Below are positions 17,412-26,366 of a stretch of 64,000 bases of DNA, in pieces (positions within the stretch are counted from its first letter, which is position 1; every line of letters starts with the position of its first letter). The DNA is taken from assembly GCA_963703335.1 (NCBI GenBank), contig OY969812.1, positions 806,001 to 870,000 on the forward strand, given 5' to 3'. A model generated the notes under the pieces. It was given only the letters and a program-made list of their open reading frames with translations, was not told the origin of the DNA and made no database searches. A program made the position numbers and the translations under genes. This stretch comes from VRUE01 sp963703335. GTDB taxonomy: Bacteria > Actinomycetota > Thermoleophilia > Solirubrobacterales > 70-9.

Positions 17412-19015
17412 AACCCGTCCTCCTCCCGCTAGTCACGGCGATAGCCCTCTTCCTGGGCGCCGCGGTGGCGCCATCCGACGGCCTGGCCAAGGAAACCGAC
17501 GCTTCCGGCGCGACCCGGACGGCGCCTTTGCAGCAGGGCGCGACCCTGGATTCAGCGCCGCCGGTCAAAGCAGAAGCCAATGGCGGCACTTCGGCATCTG
17601 CCGAAGAAGTGCCGACCGAGCCCGAAGAGCCCCAGGCCAGTGAAGAGGCGGCGCCAGCACCCGAAGCGGTAGCTCCTGCGTCGGGAGGTGCTGCTGAAGC
17701 GCTCGCGATTCCTTCTCTGCCCTCCTCGAGCTGCGCCGCGAGCGGGGTGCCGCCCGCGCTGATCCCGATCTACCAAGGGGCCTCAGCCGAGCACGGGCTA
17801 GGACCGCAAGGGCCAGCGATCCTGGCCGGCATCAACGCGGTCGAGACCAACTTCGGGACCAACCTCGGACCTTCCTCGGCCGGCGCCCTCGGCTGGATGC
17901 AGTTCATGCCGGCGACCTGGGAGATGTACGGGGTCGACGCCAACGGCGACGGCGTCAACGATCCCAACAACCCCGAAGACGCGATCTATGCTGCCGCCGG
18001 CTACCTCAGTGCGTCGGGCATGCCGGCAGATACCTACGGCGCGATATTCGCCTACAACCACGCCGCCTGGTACGTCGAAGAGGTACTCGCCAACGCCGGC
18101 TGTTACGCCAGCGAAGTCGGGAGCGCCGCCTTCTCCGCTGCCGGGCTCGGGCCTCAGATCGAAGTTCTGCACTGCGAACCCACCCGCGCCTGGAAAAACG
18201 GGATCCCCGCCGCATACCTAAGTGCCTTCGAGGACGCCGCCGCTCGCTACCAACTCGGCAAACGCGGGGTCTGGGCGCTGGCGGCGATCGCACGGCTGGA
18301 GTCGAACTTCGGCCGCGGCATGAACGAGGTCCAGCTCGGCGAGCAAGGTCCACTCGGCCTCGACGAAACCGAGTGGCGCAAATATGCGGTCGACGGCGAC
18401 GGCGACGGCCGCATCCGCCATGCCGACCCAGCCGATTCGGCAGCGACGTTGGCACGATCAATCTGGTCCCGCGGCGATCTCGAAGCAGGCATCTTCGCCC
18501 ACAACCAGGCCGAGTGGTACGTGCAGGAGGTGCTCCGGCAGGCCGACGAAATCGAAGGAGGCTGCAAGGTCCGATATGTCGACTGGCGGGTGGCGCCGCT
18601 GCAAGGAAGCCTGCTGATCGACTGGAGCAAACTGACGCTCTCCAATGAGCTCGAGCGCCAAGACATCGTCGGCGGCGCCCTCGACCCGCGGATTCTGGCC
18701 TTGCTCGCGGCGATCACCCAGCGCCACCAATTGACGATCACCGCTCTGCGATCCGATCACTCCGAACTCACGACTTCTGGCAACGTCTCCAACCACTTCT
18801 TTGGCCGGGCGATGGACATCGCCGCCGTGGACGGCGTCTCCTGCACCGAAACCTCCCCGAGCGGGCCATGCGCTGAGCTCGGATATGAGCTGGCCAGCTT
18901 GGAGCCCTCACTTCATCCCACCGAGCTGATCTATTGCTTTGACTTGGACGGCTCGGGACCAGCCTTCGCGCTGCCCGATCATTGCGACCACGTCCACGCC
19001 GGCTTCGACGGTTGA
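17408..19015 (+). CDS. Secreted transglycosylase-like protein with C-terminal M15-like peptidase domain
   Basis: 535 aa. ATG 17408 gives a clean signal peptide (KPVLLPLVTAIALFLGAAVA); the frame is open further upstream but lacks one. After an Ala/Glu/Pro linker, an SLT-type domain at about 106-235 has AVETNFGTN with the catalytic Glu and GALGWMQFMPATWEMYG plus a DANGDGVNDPNN loop. A second SLT-like repeat at about 255-385 has ARLESNFG and DGDGDGRI but weaker core motifs. At about 425-534, SNHFFGRAMDIA and DHCDHVHAGF give the His/Asp/His zinc ligands of VanY/M15 carboxypeptidases. It should cut both glycan and peptide parts of peptidoglycan. Coupled to the 49-aa membrane protein. Confidence 0.88.
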   Translation: MKPVLLPLVTAIALFLGAAVAPSDGLAKETDASGATRTAPLQQGATLDSAPPVKAEANGGTSASAEEVPTEPEEPQASEEAAPAPEAVAPASGGAAEALAIPSLPSSSCAASGVPPALIPIYQGASAEHGLGPQGPAILAGINAVETNFGTNLGPSSAGALGWMQFMPATWEMYGVDANGDGVNDPNNPEDAIYAAAGYLSASGMPADTYGAIFAYNHAAWYVEEVLANAGCYASEVGSAAFSAAGLGPQIEVLHCEPTRAWKNGIPAAYLSAFEDAAARYQLGKRGVWALAAIARLESNFGRGMNEVQLGEQGPLGLDETEWRKYAVDGDGDGRIRHADPADSAATLARSIWSRGDLEAGIFAHNQAEWYVQEVLRQADEIEGGCKVRYVDWRVAPLQGSLLIDWSKLTLSNELERQDIVGGALDPRILALLAAITQRHQLTITALRSDHSELTTSGNVSNHFFGRAMDIAAVDGVSCTETSPSGPCAELGYELASLEPSLHPTELIYCFDLDGSGPAFALPDHCDHVHAGFDG

Positions 19016-20520
19016 CCAAGACCCCTCACGCGGCGTCGGTCTCCCCGGTCTTGGGCTTCTTCGGAGGACGCCGCCTGGGAATCGCCGCATTGATCGTGAT
19101 CCTCGTGATCGTAATCCTGCTGATCGCCTTTCCACTCGGCTTTCCCAACTACGACACGATGTATTTCCTCGTCTGGGGACGCGAACTCGCCCACGGCGCC
19201 AGCCCCGACTACGGTGCCGCGCTGCCCCCGACGCCCCACCCGCTGGCGACGCTGGTCGCAGCGGCACTCTCCCCCTTCGGCGAGGGCGCAATCGCGATGA
19301 CGATGGTGATCGCCTATGCCTCACTCGGCCTGGTTACCTACCTCGTCTATCGGCTCGGCTCGCTGTGGTTTGACCGTTGGATCGGCGCCGTCGCAGCAGC
19401 CATCGTCCTCACCCGGGCGCCCTTTCTCTCCAACGGCCTGCGCGCCTACATCGACCTGCCCTATATCGCCCTCTGCCTCGGTGCCCTGGCGATCGAGTCG
19501 CGACGGCCACGGGCGGGCTGGCCGGTGCTGGTGTTGCTCACGCTGGCCGGCCTCCTGCGCCCAGAGGCTTGGCTCTTCTCCGTTGCCTATCTCTTCTATC
19601 TCGCGCTCGAGGTGAGTCATGGGGAACGAGGTCGCTGGCGCTTGGGCTGGCGAGCCGAGCGCGGGCACCGCGAGCTGGCGGCATTGGCGGCGATCGCCAT
19701 TGCCGCGCCAGTGACCTGGGCCGCCTTCGATTTGATCACCACCGGCAGTCCCGCTTATTCCTTCACCGGCACTCGCGAAACCGTCGAAACTCTCGACCGC
19801 CAAACCGGACCCGTCGACCTCATCCTCTACGGGCCGAGGCGGCTCGGCGAGGTGCTGCAATGGCCCGGGATGATCGGGGCCGCCGCGGGGATCGTCCTCG
19901 GGCTCGGCCTCCTGCGCCGCCGCGTGGTGCTGGGGACGGCGGCGGTCGCTCTCGCCCTCGGCGCCTTCGCCCTCCTCGGCAGCGTCGGCCTCGCGATCAT
20001 CCCCCGCTACACGATGCTGGCCGCCGCGGTGCTGGCGATCTTCGCCGCCCTCGCGCTGCTCGGCTGGCGGCTGCTCGATGCCGCCGACCCCTGGCGGCGG
20101 CGCTGGCAGATCCTCGCCAGCTTCCTCGCCTTCCTCTTCGTCGCCTGGATTCCGAACCAGTACGACCTTGACTCGCGGGTCGCCACCGACCTGGCGAACC
20201 AGGGCGCAATCGAGGACGACCTCAATGACTTGGCGCAAAGCGGTACCTTCGGTTCCCCCTGCGGCCCGATCTCGGTGCCCAACCACCGCGCCGTGCCGAG
20301 GCTGGCATTGGCGCTCGATGTCGCGCCCTCGCAGCTCGTCAGCTCGAGCGAGCAGGCCCAGCCGCGACACGGCTACTTCCTCGCCCCCACCGGCCCCTTC
20401 GTGATCCACAACTTCATCCTCGACCCAAACGATCCCTCGCGCTTCCGAAGCGACGTGCCCGCCGGATTCCGCCAGGTTGCGGAGAACCGCTCGTGGAGGA
20501 TCTACCATCGCTGCCGGTAG
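19012..20520 (+). CDS. Polytopic GT-C-type glycosyltransferase-like membrane protein
   Basis: 502 aa from TTG 19012, whose TTGA overlaps the transglycosylase stop. About ten or eleven helices; the first outer loop has FPNYDTMYFLVWGRELAHG with Asp in the place typical for GT-C (PMT/arabinosyltransferase-like) enzymes, followed by PTPHPLATLV. The C-terminal part is a soluble outer domain with two Cys. Such enzymes use polyprenyl-phosphate sugars outside the membrane; donor and acceptor are unknown. Coupling to a wall hydrolase fits a cell-envelope role. Confidence 0.75.
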   Translation: MTKTPHAASVSPVLGFFGGRRLGIAALIVILVIVILLIAFPLGFPNYDTMYFLVWGRELAHGASPDYGAALPPTPHPLATLVAAALSPFGEGAIAMTMVIAYASLGLVTYLVYRLGSLWFDRWIGAVAAAIVLTRAPFLSNGLRAYIDLPYIALCLGALAIESRRPRAGWPVLVLLTLAGLLRPEAWLFSVAYLFYLALEVSHGERGRWRLGWRAERGHRELAALAAIAIAAPVTWAAFDLITTGSPAYSFTGTRETVETLDRQTGPVDLILYGPRRLGEVLQWPGMIGAAAGIVLGLGLLRRRVVLGTAAVALALGAFALLGSVGLAIIPRYTMLAAAVLAIFAALALLGWRLLDAADPWRRRWQILASFLAFLFVAWIPNQYDLDSRVATDLANQGAIEDDLNDLAQSGTFGSPCGPISVPNHRAVPRLALALDVAPSQLVSSSEQAQPRHGYFLAPTGPFVIHNFILDPNDPSRFRSDVPAGFRQVAENRSWRIYHRCR

Positions 20521-20554
20521 AGCGCTGCGGCGGACAGGTCTAGACTTCTCGCCC

Positions 20555-21142
20555 TTGCGCGCACGAGCCCTAACCGGCCCCAGAGCCCAATCGGCGTCGC
20601 TGATCGCCGTCGGCGCCTTCGCGGTCCACCAGCTGCGCTACCTGCTCGCCTACGGAGGGCGCAGCGACGACGAGCTGACCCGGCAGGGCCACGATTACTT
20701 GGCGCACGCAGTACCGCTGCTGCTCGGCCTGCTGCTCGCGGCGCTGATGGCGCGAGTGGTACGGGCCACGATCTCGGGCCGGGCGCCAAGCTCACAGCGG
20801 CGCGCCAAGGCAACCTCCTACGCGGTCGGGATCGCCGCCGTCTTCTGCTGCCAGGAGCTGATGGAGGGCGCGCTGTTCGCTGGCCACGCCGCCGGACTGG
20901 CGGCGATCTTCTCGGCCGGCGGTTGGGCGGCCCTGCCGCTCGCGGCGCTGTTCGGGGCGCTAGCGGCGCTGATCGACCGTGGAATGGAGGCGATCGAGAC
21001 CCTCGTCGCCCCGCCCGGCACGCCCGAGAAGAGAACTCCCCTCCTCGCGATGAAGGCGCCGGAGGACCCGTTGGTATCGGCTCGACGCCTGGCGCCCCTG
21101 GCGTTCGGATTGGCCCGCCGCCCGCCCCCTTCATTCGCCTGA
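20555..21142 (+). CDS. Membrane protein, paralogue of 15972-16556
   Basis: 195 aa from TTG 20555 (TAGACT, eight bases, TTG, as in the paralogue). Shared stretches include VGAFAVHQLRYLLAYGG, FCCQELMEGALFAGH, GGWAALPLAALFG and the end LAPLAFGLARRPPPS. The two copies each precede an envelope cluster. No family recognised; four or five helices with conserved Cys-Cys-x-Glu in one helix. Confidence 0.75.
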   Translation: MRARALTGPRAQSASLIAVGAFAVHQLRYLLAYGGRSDDELTRQGHDYLAHAVPLLLGLLLAALMARVVRATISGRAPSSQRRAKATSYAVGIAAVFCCQELMEGALFAGHAAGLAAIFSAGGWAALPLAALFGALAALIDRGMEAIETLVAPPGTPEKRTPLLAMKAPEDPLVSARRLAPLAFGLARRPPPSFA

Positions 21143-21226
21143 CCTGACTCACAAGACCGCGCCGAATCCGGCGTGGCAGGTCGGCACGCGGCAATAGCTC
21201 GTGCCCTGAGCGAATGGAGGCAACGG

Positions 21227-21655
21227 ATGCGATCGAAAATCGTGCGGGCGATAGCCGGCGTCGTACTGGTGGCGCTGGCGGTGGTGCTGCTTGTCGTGCT
21301 GAAGGACGGCGGCGAGGGCGATACCAAGGCCAAGAGCGCCGGGCCTCAAGAAAGCAACAACTCAAAAGAAGGAGGGATCGCGAAGCAGAAACCGGCGATC
21401 ACGACGATCACCGTCCGGGGTGGGCAACCCGTCGGCGGCGTCACCGACTTGACCTACAACCAGGGCGAACAGGTCCGCTTCAAAGTGGACTCCGACGTCG
21501 CCGACGAGATCCACTTGCACGGCTATGACATCTCCAAGGAGGTCGACGCCGGCGGATCGGTGACGTTCGATTTCAACGCCGAACTCGAAGGCATCTTCGA
21601 GGTCGAGCTGGAGCAGCGGGCAGTGCCGATCGCCGAAATGACGGTCGAACCGTGA
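21227..21655 (+). CDS. Membrane-anchored cupredoxin-like protein
   Basis: 142 aa from ATG 21227 with GGAGG upstream. One N-terminal helix (VRAIAGVVLVALAVVLLVVL), a charged linker, then a beta-sandwich of about 85 residues (ITVRGGQPVGGVTDLTY, DEIHLHGYDISKEV, GIFEVELEQR). The HLHGY segment is like a cupredoxin copper loop, but the Cys of a blue-copper site is absent, so it may bind Cu differently or be structural. First gene of the cluster that ends in ctaG; its stop overlaps the next GTG. Confidence 0.8.
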   Translation: MRSKIVRAIAGVVLVALAVVLLVVLKDGGEGDTKAKSAGPQESNNSKEGGIAKQKPAITTITVRGGQPVGGVTDLTYNQGEQVRFKVDSDVADEIHLHGYDISKEVDAGGSVTFDFNAELEGIFEVELEQRAVPIAEMTVEP

Positions 21656-23055
21656 GCTTCTGGCAGGCCCTGCCCTTTGCCCACGCGCTGGTCTCCCGGC
21701 AAGACCTGCCGATCCCCGCCTGGCTCTTTGCCTGGGCGGCCTCGATCGTCCTGATCGTCTCCTTCTTCGCCCTCTCGCTGGCCTGGAAGGAGCCACGCTT
21801 TGAGTCCGAGAGCTGGCGCGCGCTTCCCTCCCGGCTCTCGCGGATCCTGCTTGCGGCGCCTGTGCAAGCGCTCTTCGGCGCAGCCGGGGTCTTCTTGCTC
21901 GGCGTGTCGATTTACGCCGGACTGCGCGGCACCGAAGCGCCGGATCGCAACTTCGCGCTGACCTTCATCTTCGTCACCGTCTGGCTCGGCTTCCCCGCGC
22001 TGAGCGTCGTCCTGGGCGATGTCTTTCGCCCCTTCAATCCCTGGCGGGCAGTGGGCCGGGCGTTCGGCGGCGGCTTCGCGGCGCTGGCCGGGCAGCGCCC
22101 GGCGCACCTGCGCTACCCGGAGCGCCTGGGCCGCTGGCCGGCCGCGTTCGGTCTCGTAGCCTTCGTCTGGCTGGAGGTGGTCTACGGGACCAGCGGTGGC
22201 GTCGCGGTCGGCGTCTCGCCGCACGCCACCGCAGTAGCCGCCCTCTTTTACAGCGCCTACACGCTGGCGATGATGGCCCTCTTCGGAGTCGAGAAGTGGT
22301 GCTCGCGCGGGGAGACCTTCTCGGTCTACTTCGGAATGTTCTCCCAGCTCGGCATCTTTGAGACCCGCGACGGGACGATTGGGCGACGGCGGCCTTTCTC
22401 GGCCGCGACCAGCTGGGCCACCGTGCCGGGATCGCTGGCGATGGTCGTCGCCTCGATCGGCACGACCAGCTTCGACGGCGCCCAGGAGGGTGCCTTCAAG
22501 AAGGGCATCATCGAAACCTTCAGGTGGCTGGTCGAAGCCGGAGTGGGCAAGTCCGACGCGCTGCGCCTCACCGACACGATCTTCATCGCGCTCAGCCTCG
22601 CCCTGATCGCCGCCGTCTACCTGATCGGGGTGCGCGGGATGCGGAGCGTCAAAGGCGCTCCTTCGTTCGGCAAGCTGCGCTCGGGCTTCGCTCACACGCT
22701 GATCCCGATCGCTTTCGCCTACCTGCTCGCCCACTACTTCAGCCTCTTCATCTTCCAAGAGCAGGCGCAGTTCACCTACCTGCTCTCAGACCCGCTCGGC
22801 ACCGGCGCTACCGACCTCTTCGGCACCGCCTCAGGCGGAATCGACTTCCGCGTCCTGAGCTCAAACGCGATCTGGTACGTGCAGGTTGCGGCGCTTGTGG
22901 TCGGCCACGTCATCGGCCTCACCCTTGCCCACGATCGGGCCATCTCCTATTGGGGTGACTACCGCCAGGCGTCCCGCTCGCAGTACTGGATGCTCGCAGT
23001 GATGGTCGCCTTCACCTGCTTTGGCCTCTACCTGCTCTCGGTCTCAAACCAATGA
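21652..23055 (+). CDS. Polytopic membrane protein (type often annotated 'fenitrothion hydrolase')
   Basis: 467 aa, GTG start overlapping the previous stop (GTGA). About eleven or twelve helices with conserved-looking segments VWLGFPALSVVLGDVFRPFN, EKWCSRGETFSVYFGMFS and LLAHYFSLFIFQEQ. Database entries of this type often carry the label fenitrothion hydrolase, which I regard as unproven here. The position between a cupredoxin-like protein and a thioredoxin-fold lipoprotein suggests a role in metal or redox traffic at the membrane. Confidence 0.78.
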   Translation: MSFWQALPFAHALVSRQDLPIPAWLFAWAASIVLIVSFFALSLAWKEPRFESESWRALPSRLSRILLAAPVQALFGAAGVFLLGVSIYAGLRGTEAPDRNFALTFIFVTVWLGFPALSVVLGDVFRPFNPWRAVGRAFGGGFAALAGQRPAHLRYPERLGRWPAAFGLVAFVWLEVVYGTSGGVAVGVSPHATAVAALFYSAYTLAMMALFGVEKWCSRGETFSVYFGMFSQLGIFETRDGTIGRRRPFSAATSWATVPGSLAMVVASIGTTSFDGAQEGAFKKGIIETFRWLVEAGVGKSDALRLTDTIFIALSLALIAAVYLIGVRGMRSVKGAPSFGKLRSGFAHTLIPIAFAYLLAHYFSLFIFQEQAQFTYLLSDPLGTGATDLFGTASGGIDFRVLSSNAIWYVQVAALVVGHVIGLTLAHDRAISYWGDYRQASRSQYWMLAVMVAFTCFGLYLLSVSNQ

Positions 23056-23086
23056 GGGCCGAGGGCCGTAGACCAGAGGGGCAAGG

Positions 23087-23245
23087 ATGATCGTGCCGAT
23101 GGCCCATCTCGCGGGCTGGCTTTGGACCGTCTACCTGGTGCCGGTCCTGATCGTCCTCGTTCCGCTCGTCAAAGGCCAGATCAACCAACAACGAGAGCAA
23201 AAAGCCGCGGCTGGGAATGCGGGCAAGAAAAGGAGCAGAAGATGA
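23087..23245 (+). CDS. Small membrane protein in the CtaG cluster
   Basis: 52 aa: Met-Ile-Val-Pro-Met, one helix (HLAGWLWTVYLVPVLIVLVP) and a basic tail. An AGGGGCAAGG stretch precedes ATG 23087 and the TGA overlaps the ATG of the lipoprotein gene (ATGA). Size, coupling and composition support a real gene; function unknown. Confidence 0.7.
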   Translation: MIVPMAHLAGWLWTVYLVPVLIVLVPLVKGQINQQREQKAAAGNAGKKRSRR

Positions 23246-24237
23246 GAGACCGCCACCGGAGACTTCGACCCGCCGCGGCGCTGGTGCTGATCGGCCTGAT
23301 GGCCGCCGTTTCATTCGGCTGCGGCAGTTCGGCAGAAACCACCTCGCGATCGGCGCCGAAGGCCGCCGAGTTCCCGGCGACCAAGGGTCGCACGCTCGAA
23401 GAGATCGGCGGGACGATCACGCAGAGCCCGCTGGTCGCCGCCCCAGCGGGACAGGTCTTCGACGCCGGGGCAAACCGATATGCCTTCGGCGTCTTCACCA
23501 AGGGCCAAAAGCAGGTGACCGACGCCGAAGTCGCGGTCTACTTTGCCCAGGGGAAAAAGGGTAAGGCAATCGGTCCCTTTCCGGCCGCCGTCGAGTCGCT
23601 GGAGACGCCGCCCGCCTACCGGGCCCAGACCACCTCCCAGGACCCAGGTGCTGCGACTGCCGTCTACGTCGTGCCCGCGGTCGACTTCACGGCCACCGGG
23701 GAGTGGCGGTCGATCGCGGTGTTCCGCACCCCGCAGGGATTGGAAGGGACGTTGATGCCGAGCGTGGTCGTCGGTCGCTTCGCCGATATTCCGCGCCCGG
23801 GAGACAGGGCGCCGCGAATCCACACCCCAACTGCTGCGAGCGTCGGCGGTGACCTCTCGAAGATCGACACCCGCATCCCACCCGATCAGATGCACAAGAC
23901 CGACTTCGCCGATGTGGTCGGCAAGAAGCCGGTGGTGCTGCTCTTCGCCACCCCGCAGTTCTGCCAGAGCCGTACCTGCGGCCCCGTCGTCGACATCGCC
24001 GAACAGGCCAGGCAGGAAGTCAGCGAAGAATCCGGCGAGGACGTCGCCTTCATCCATCAAGAGGTGTTCAAAGACAACGACCCGAGCAAGGGCGTCCGCC
24101 CCCAACTGCGGGCCTTCCACCTCGAAACCGAGCCCTGGCTCTTCGTAATCGGCCGCGATGGCAAGGTCAGCACTCGAATCGAGGGCGCCTTCAGCGCCGA
24201 AGAGCTGCGCCGGGCGATCCAAAAGACGACCTCGTGA
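23242..24237 (+). CDS. Lipoprotein with C-terminal thioredoxin-like domain
   Basis: 331 aa from ATG 23242. Signal peptide with lipobox AVSFGC, so the mature protein is lipid-anchored. Residues about 40-190 form a beta-rich domain; from about 200 a thioredoxin-like fold contains FATPQFCQSRTCGPVVD, a Cys-x4-Cys pair reminiscent of Sco/TlpA-type proteins (Sco has Cys-x3-Cys), followed by TEPWLFVIGRDGKV. It could deliver copper to, or reduce cysteines of, an oxidase subunit. It sits in the operon that ends in ctaG. Confidence 0.82.
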   Translation: MRDRHRRLRPAAALVLIGLMAAVSFGCGSSAETTSRSAPKAAEFPATKGRTLEEIGGTITQSPLVAAPAGQVFDAGANRYAFGVFTKGQKQVTDAEVAVYFAQGKKGKAIGPFPAAVESLETPPAYRAQTTSQDPGAATAVYVVPAVDFTATGEWRSIAVFRTPQGLEGTLMPSVVVGRFADIPRPGDRAPRIHTPTAASVGGDLSKIDTRIPPDQMHKTDFADVVGKKPVVLLFATPQFCQSRTCGPVVDIAEQARQEVSEESGEDVAFIHQEVFKDNDPSKGVRPQLRAFHLETEPWLFVIGRDGKVSTRIEGAFSAEELRRAIQKTTS

Positions 24238-24539
24238 GCGGGGCGGCAGCCAAAGGTAATGGCGGGGTCTCGCTTCGCGAGGAGGTGGTTCCCCCCGCGC
24301 CCGAGGAGTCCGGTACCGAAACCAATGAACTGGCGCTCGCCTCGCTGTTCCTCGGGATCTTCTGGATCTTCGGCTTCGGCTCGATCGCAGCGATTTACCT
24401 CGGCCGCAAGGCACTGGTCGAGATCGACACGCCCGAGCGACGCGAAAGTGGCCGCGCCTTCGCCTGGGGCGGGATTCTCAGCGGCCTTTTCGGACTAGCC
24501 AGCACGGGGCTCGTGATCGCCGTAGGGGTCACCGCCTAA
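24234..24539 (+). CDS. DUF4190-type small membrane protein
   Basis: 101 aa, GTG start overlapping the lipoprotein stop. A polar N-terminus is followed by two helices with the DUF4190-like pattern ELALASLFLGIFWIFGFGSI, YLGRKALVEID, then GRAFAWGGILSGLFGLAS. Function of the domain is unknown; it is common in actinobacterial envelope clusters. Confidence 0.78.
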   Translation: MSGAAAKGNGGVSLREEVVPPAPEESGTETNELALASLFLGIFWIFGFGSIAAIYLGRKALVEIDTPERRESGRAFAWGGILSGLFGLASTGLVIAVGVTA

Positions 24540-24566
24540 ACGAAACAGCCAACCAAGGAGTACGCC

Positions 24567-24839
24567 ATGAACGACTCGAGCACTACCCAACTGACTTGCC
24601 TCAAGTGCGGCGGCGACATGCGCACCTACGAGCGCAACGGGATCACGATCGACCAATGCACCGTCTGCCACGGCATTTTCCTCGATCGGGGCGAGCTGGA
24701 GCGTCTGATCAGCGCCGAGAGCGCCTATCTCGGCGGCGATTCGCGGCTCCCAGAGGAACCTCGCTCGAGCGGGCATCACGGCGGCGGCAAGCAAGGGCGC
24801 AAGCGCAACCGGGGCTTCCTCGGCGAGCTGTTCGACTGA
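24567..24839 (+). CDS. zf-TFIIB-like zinc-ribbon protein
   Basis: 90 aa with AAGGAG before the ATG. The zinc ribbon has CLKCGGDM and CTVCHGIFLDRGELERL, the usual zf-TFIIB pattern of two Cys-x2-Cys knuckles. The tail is His/Gly/Lys-rich (GHHGGGKQGRKRN). Possibly a small zinc- or metal-handling chaperone of this cluster. Confidence 0.85.
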   Translation: MNDSSTTQLTCLKCGGDMRTYERNGITIDQCTVCHGIFLDRGELERLISAESAYLGGDSRLPEEPRSSGHHGGGKQGRKRNRGFLGELFD

Positions 24840-24849
24840 AAGGAAGGCA

Positions 24850-25626
24850 ATGAGTTCACGCAAAGAAGAGCGCGACCGGCTACGCGAGGCACGCGAGGAG
24901 AAAGAGGGCGAGGCAGAGGTTCGCCAGCGACAGCGCCTCATTGCTGCCTACTCCGCCGCCGGCTTCCTCGCCATCCTCCTCCTCGTCGGGGCGGTAATCG
25001 CCTTCTCCGGCGGCAATGAGGATGCCAGCGGCAACGCCCATGTCAGCTTGCAGAGTGGGCAGACCAACGGCATCGCGCTTGACGAACGCGCTGGCACCGA
25101 GCCGCCGAAGGCGAAGCAGACCAACCTGAAGGTCGCGGCCCGTGAGGCGGGCTGTGAGGTGCAGACGAAGTTGCCGATCGAGGGGCGCTCCCATCTCTCT
25201 CCCGAAGCGACGGCGCCGGAGTACGCGACGAACCCGCCGACCTCAGGCAACCACGTCGCTCCGCCCTACCAGCAGGCCGATGGCGCCTACTCCGACACCC
25301 CGGGGGCGATGAACGTCGTTCACGCGCTTGAGCATGGGCGCCTAACGCTCCAATACGACGGAGGGCTGACCGAGGCCGATCAGCTGGAGCTGCGCGGCCT
25401 CTATGACTCCGCCTACTCCGCCGCCCTCTTCTTCCCCAACGAAGAGATGCCCTACGAGGTTGCCGCCACCTCCTGGGGGGAGATGCTGGGTTGCGAGAGC
25501 TACCGAGGCGCGGCGACGCTGGACGCGATCCGCGCCTTCGGAGCCAAATATCAGGGCACGGCGCCCGAGCCATTGGAGGCATTCGGCCCGCTCGCGGGGC
25601 CCACGTTTGCCGGCGAGCCCTCGTGA
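24850..25626 (+). CDS. DUF3105 membrane-anchored protein
   Basis: 258 aa with AAAGGAAG before the ATG. A charged cytoplasmic coil, one helix (AAYSAAGFLAILLLVGAVIAF), then the DUF3105 domain: NPPTSGNHVAPP, VVHALEHGRLTLQYD and two Cys (AGCEV and LGCES). The conserved His residues may bind metal. DUF3105 genes recur beside copper and cytochrome-oxidase assembly genes in actinobacteria. Confidence 0.85.
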   Translation: MSSRKEERDRLREAREEKEGEAEVRQRQRLIAAYSAAGFLAILLLVGAVIAFSGGNEDASGNAHVSLQSGQTNGIALDERAGTEPPKAKQTNLKVAAREAGCEVQTKLPIEGRSHLSPEATAPEYATNPPTSGNHVAPPYQQADGAYSDTPGAMNVVHALEHGRLTLQYDGGLTEADQLELRGLYDSAYSAALFFPNEEMPYEVAATSWGEMLGCESYRGAATLDAIRAFGAKYQGTAPEPLEAFGPLAGPTFAGEPS

Positions 25627-26366
25627 GCGCCTGGATTGACGGTCAGCTTGCCGCTGCGCCCCCGGTCGCGGCGCGGCGCGCACCGGGGCCAGGTGGGCTG
25701 CCCTACGCGACCTGGCCACTGTCGCGCACGATGCTGGGGCTGTTGATCGGCTTGGGGCTGGGTGCGGTGGTTCTACCGGCGCCGGTAGCGATCGCCGACC
25801 CCGGCTTTGAAACCTACGCCGGGCTGATCGCCGCGCAGACGCTTCTCGGCCTTGCGTTCCTCGGCACCGCGTTGGTCGTCGCCAGCCGCGGCGACGGGGG
25901 CACCGCCGCCTTGGGCCGACTAGGCGCTCGCGGCTTCAAGCCTCGCGCGATCGGCCTGGTGCTCGGTGCCTACGTCCTCTACATCGCCGCGCTGGCGCTC
26001 TACTCGGCATTGATCGTCACGCCCGACCAACAGGACATCGCCCGGGACCTCGGCCTTGACTCCGGCACCCTCGCCGCAGCCTTCTCGGTAGTGCTGATCG
26101 CCGGGGTTGCGCCAGTGGCCGAGGAGCTCTTCTTCCGCGGGATGTTCTTCGGCGGCCTGCGCGCGCGCCTGTCATTCGTTCCGGCGGCGCTGATCAGCGC
26201 CGCCGTGTTCGGCAGCCTCCATCTGACCACCGGAGTCTCGACGGTGGCGCCGCTCGTCCTCTTCGGCTTCTTGCTGGCCTGGGTCTATGAGCGCAGCGGC
26301 TCGATCTGGCCAGCGGTGATCCTGCACGCGATCAACAACTCCCTGGCGCTGGCGCTGTCGACCTAG
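25623..26366 (+). CDS. CPBP-family intramembrane glutamic endopeptidase
   Basis: 247 aa from GTG 25623 (GTGA overlap with the DUF3105 stop). The Abi/CPBP motifs are present: EELFFRGMFFG (catalytic Glu-Glu and Arg), FGSLHLTTG (His) and LHAINNSLAL (His and Asn). Members cut inside or next to membrane helices, like Rce1. The substrate may be one of the membrane proteins of this cluster; inference only. Confidence 0.9.
   Translation: MSAWIDGQLAAAPPVAARRAPGPGGLPYATWPLSRTMLGLLIGLGLGAVVLPAPVAIADPGFETYAGLIAAQTLLGLAFLGTALVVASRGDGGTAALGRLGARGFKPRAIGLVLGAYVLYIAALALYSALIVTPDQQDIARDLGLDSGTLAAAFSVVLIAGVAPVAEELFFRGMFFGGLRARLSFVPAALISAAVFGSLHLTTGVSTVAPLVLFGFLLAWVYERSGSIWPAVILHAINNSLALALST

Larger units (their letters stand above)
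16590..17420 (+). repeat. Diverged tandem duplication around the 49-aa protein genes
   Basis: About 200 bases around 16600-16815 are repeated at about 17210-17425, covering the 49-aa gene and the first codons of the gene after it. The 103-codon frame 16854-17165 lies between the two copies. Confidence 0.65.

Noticed and set aside
21523..22758. 411-codon minus-strand frame
   Set aside because: Antisense to the polytopic membrane protein; biased composition only.
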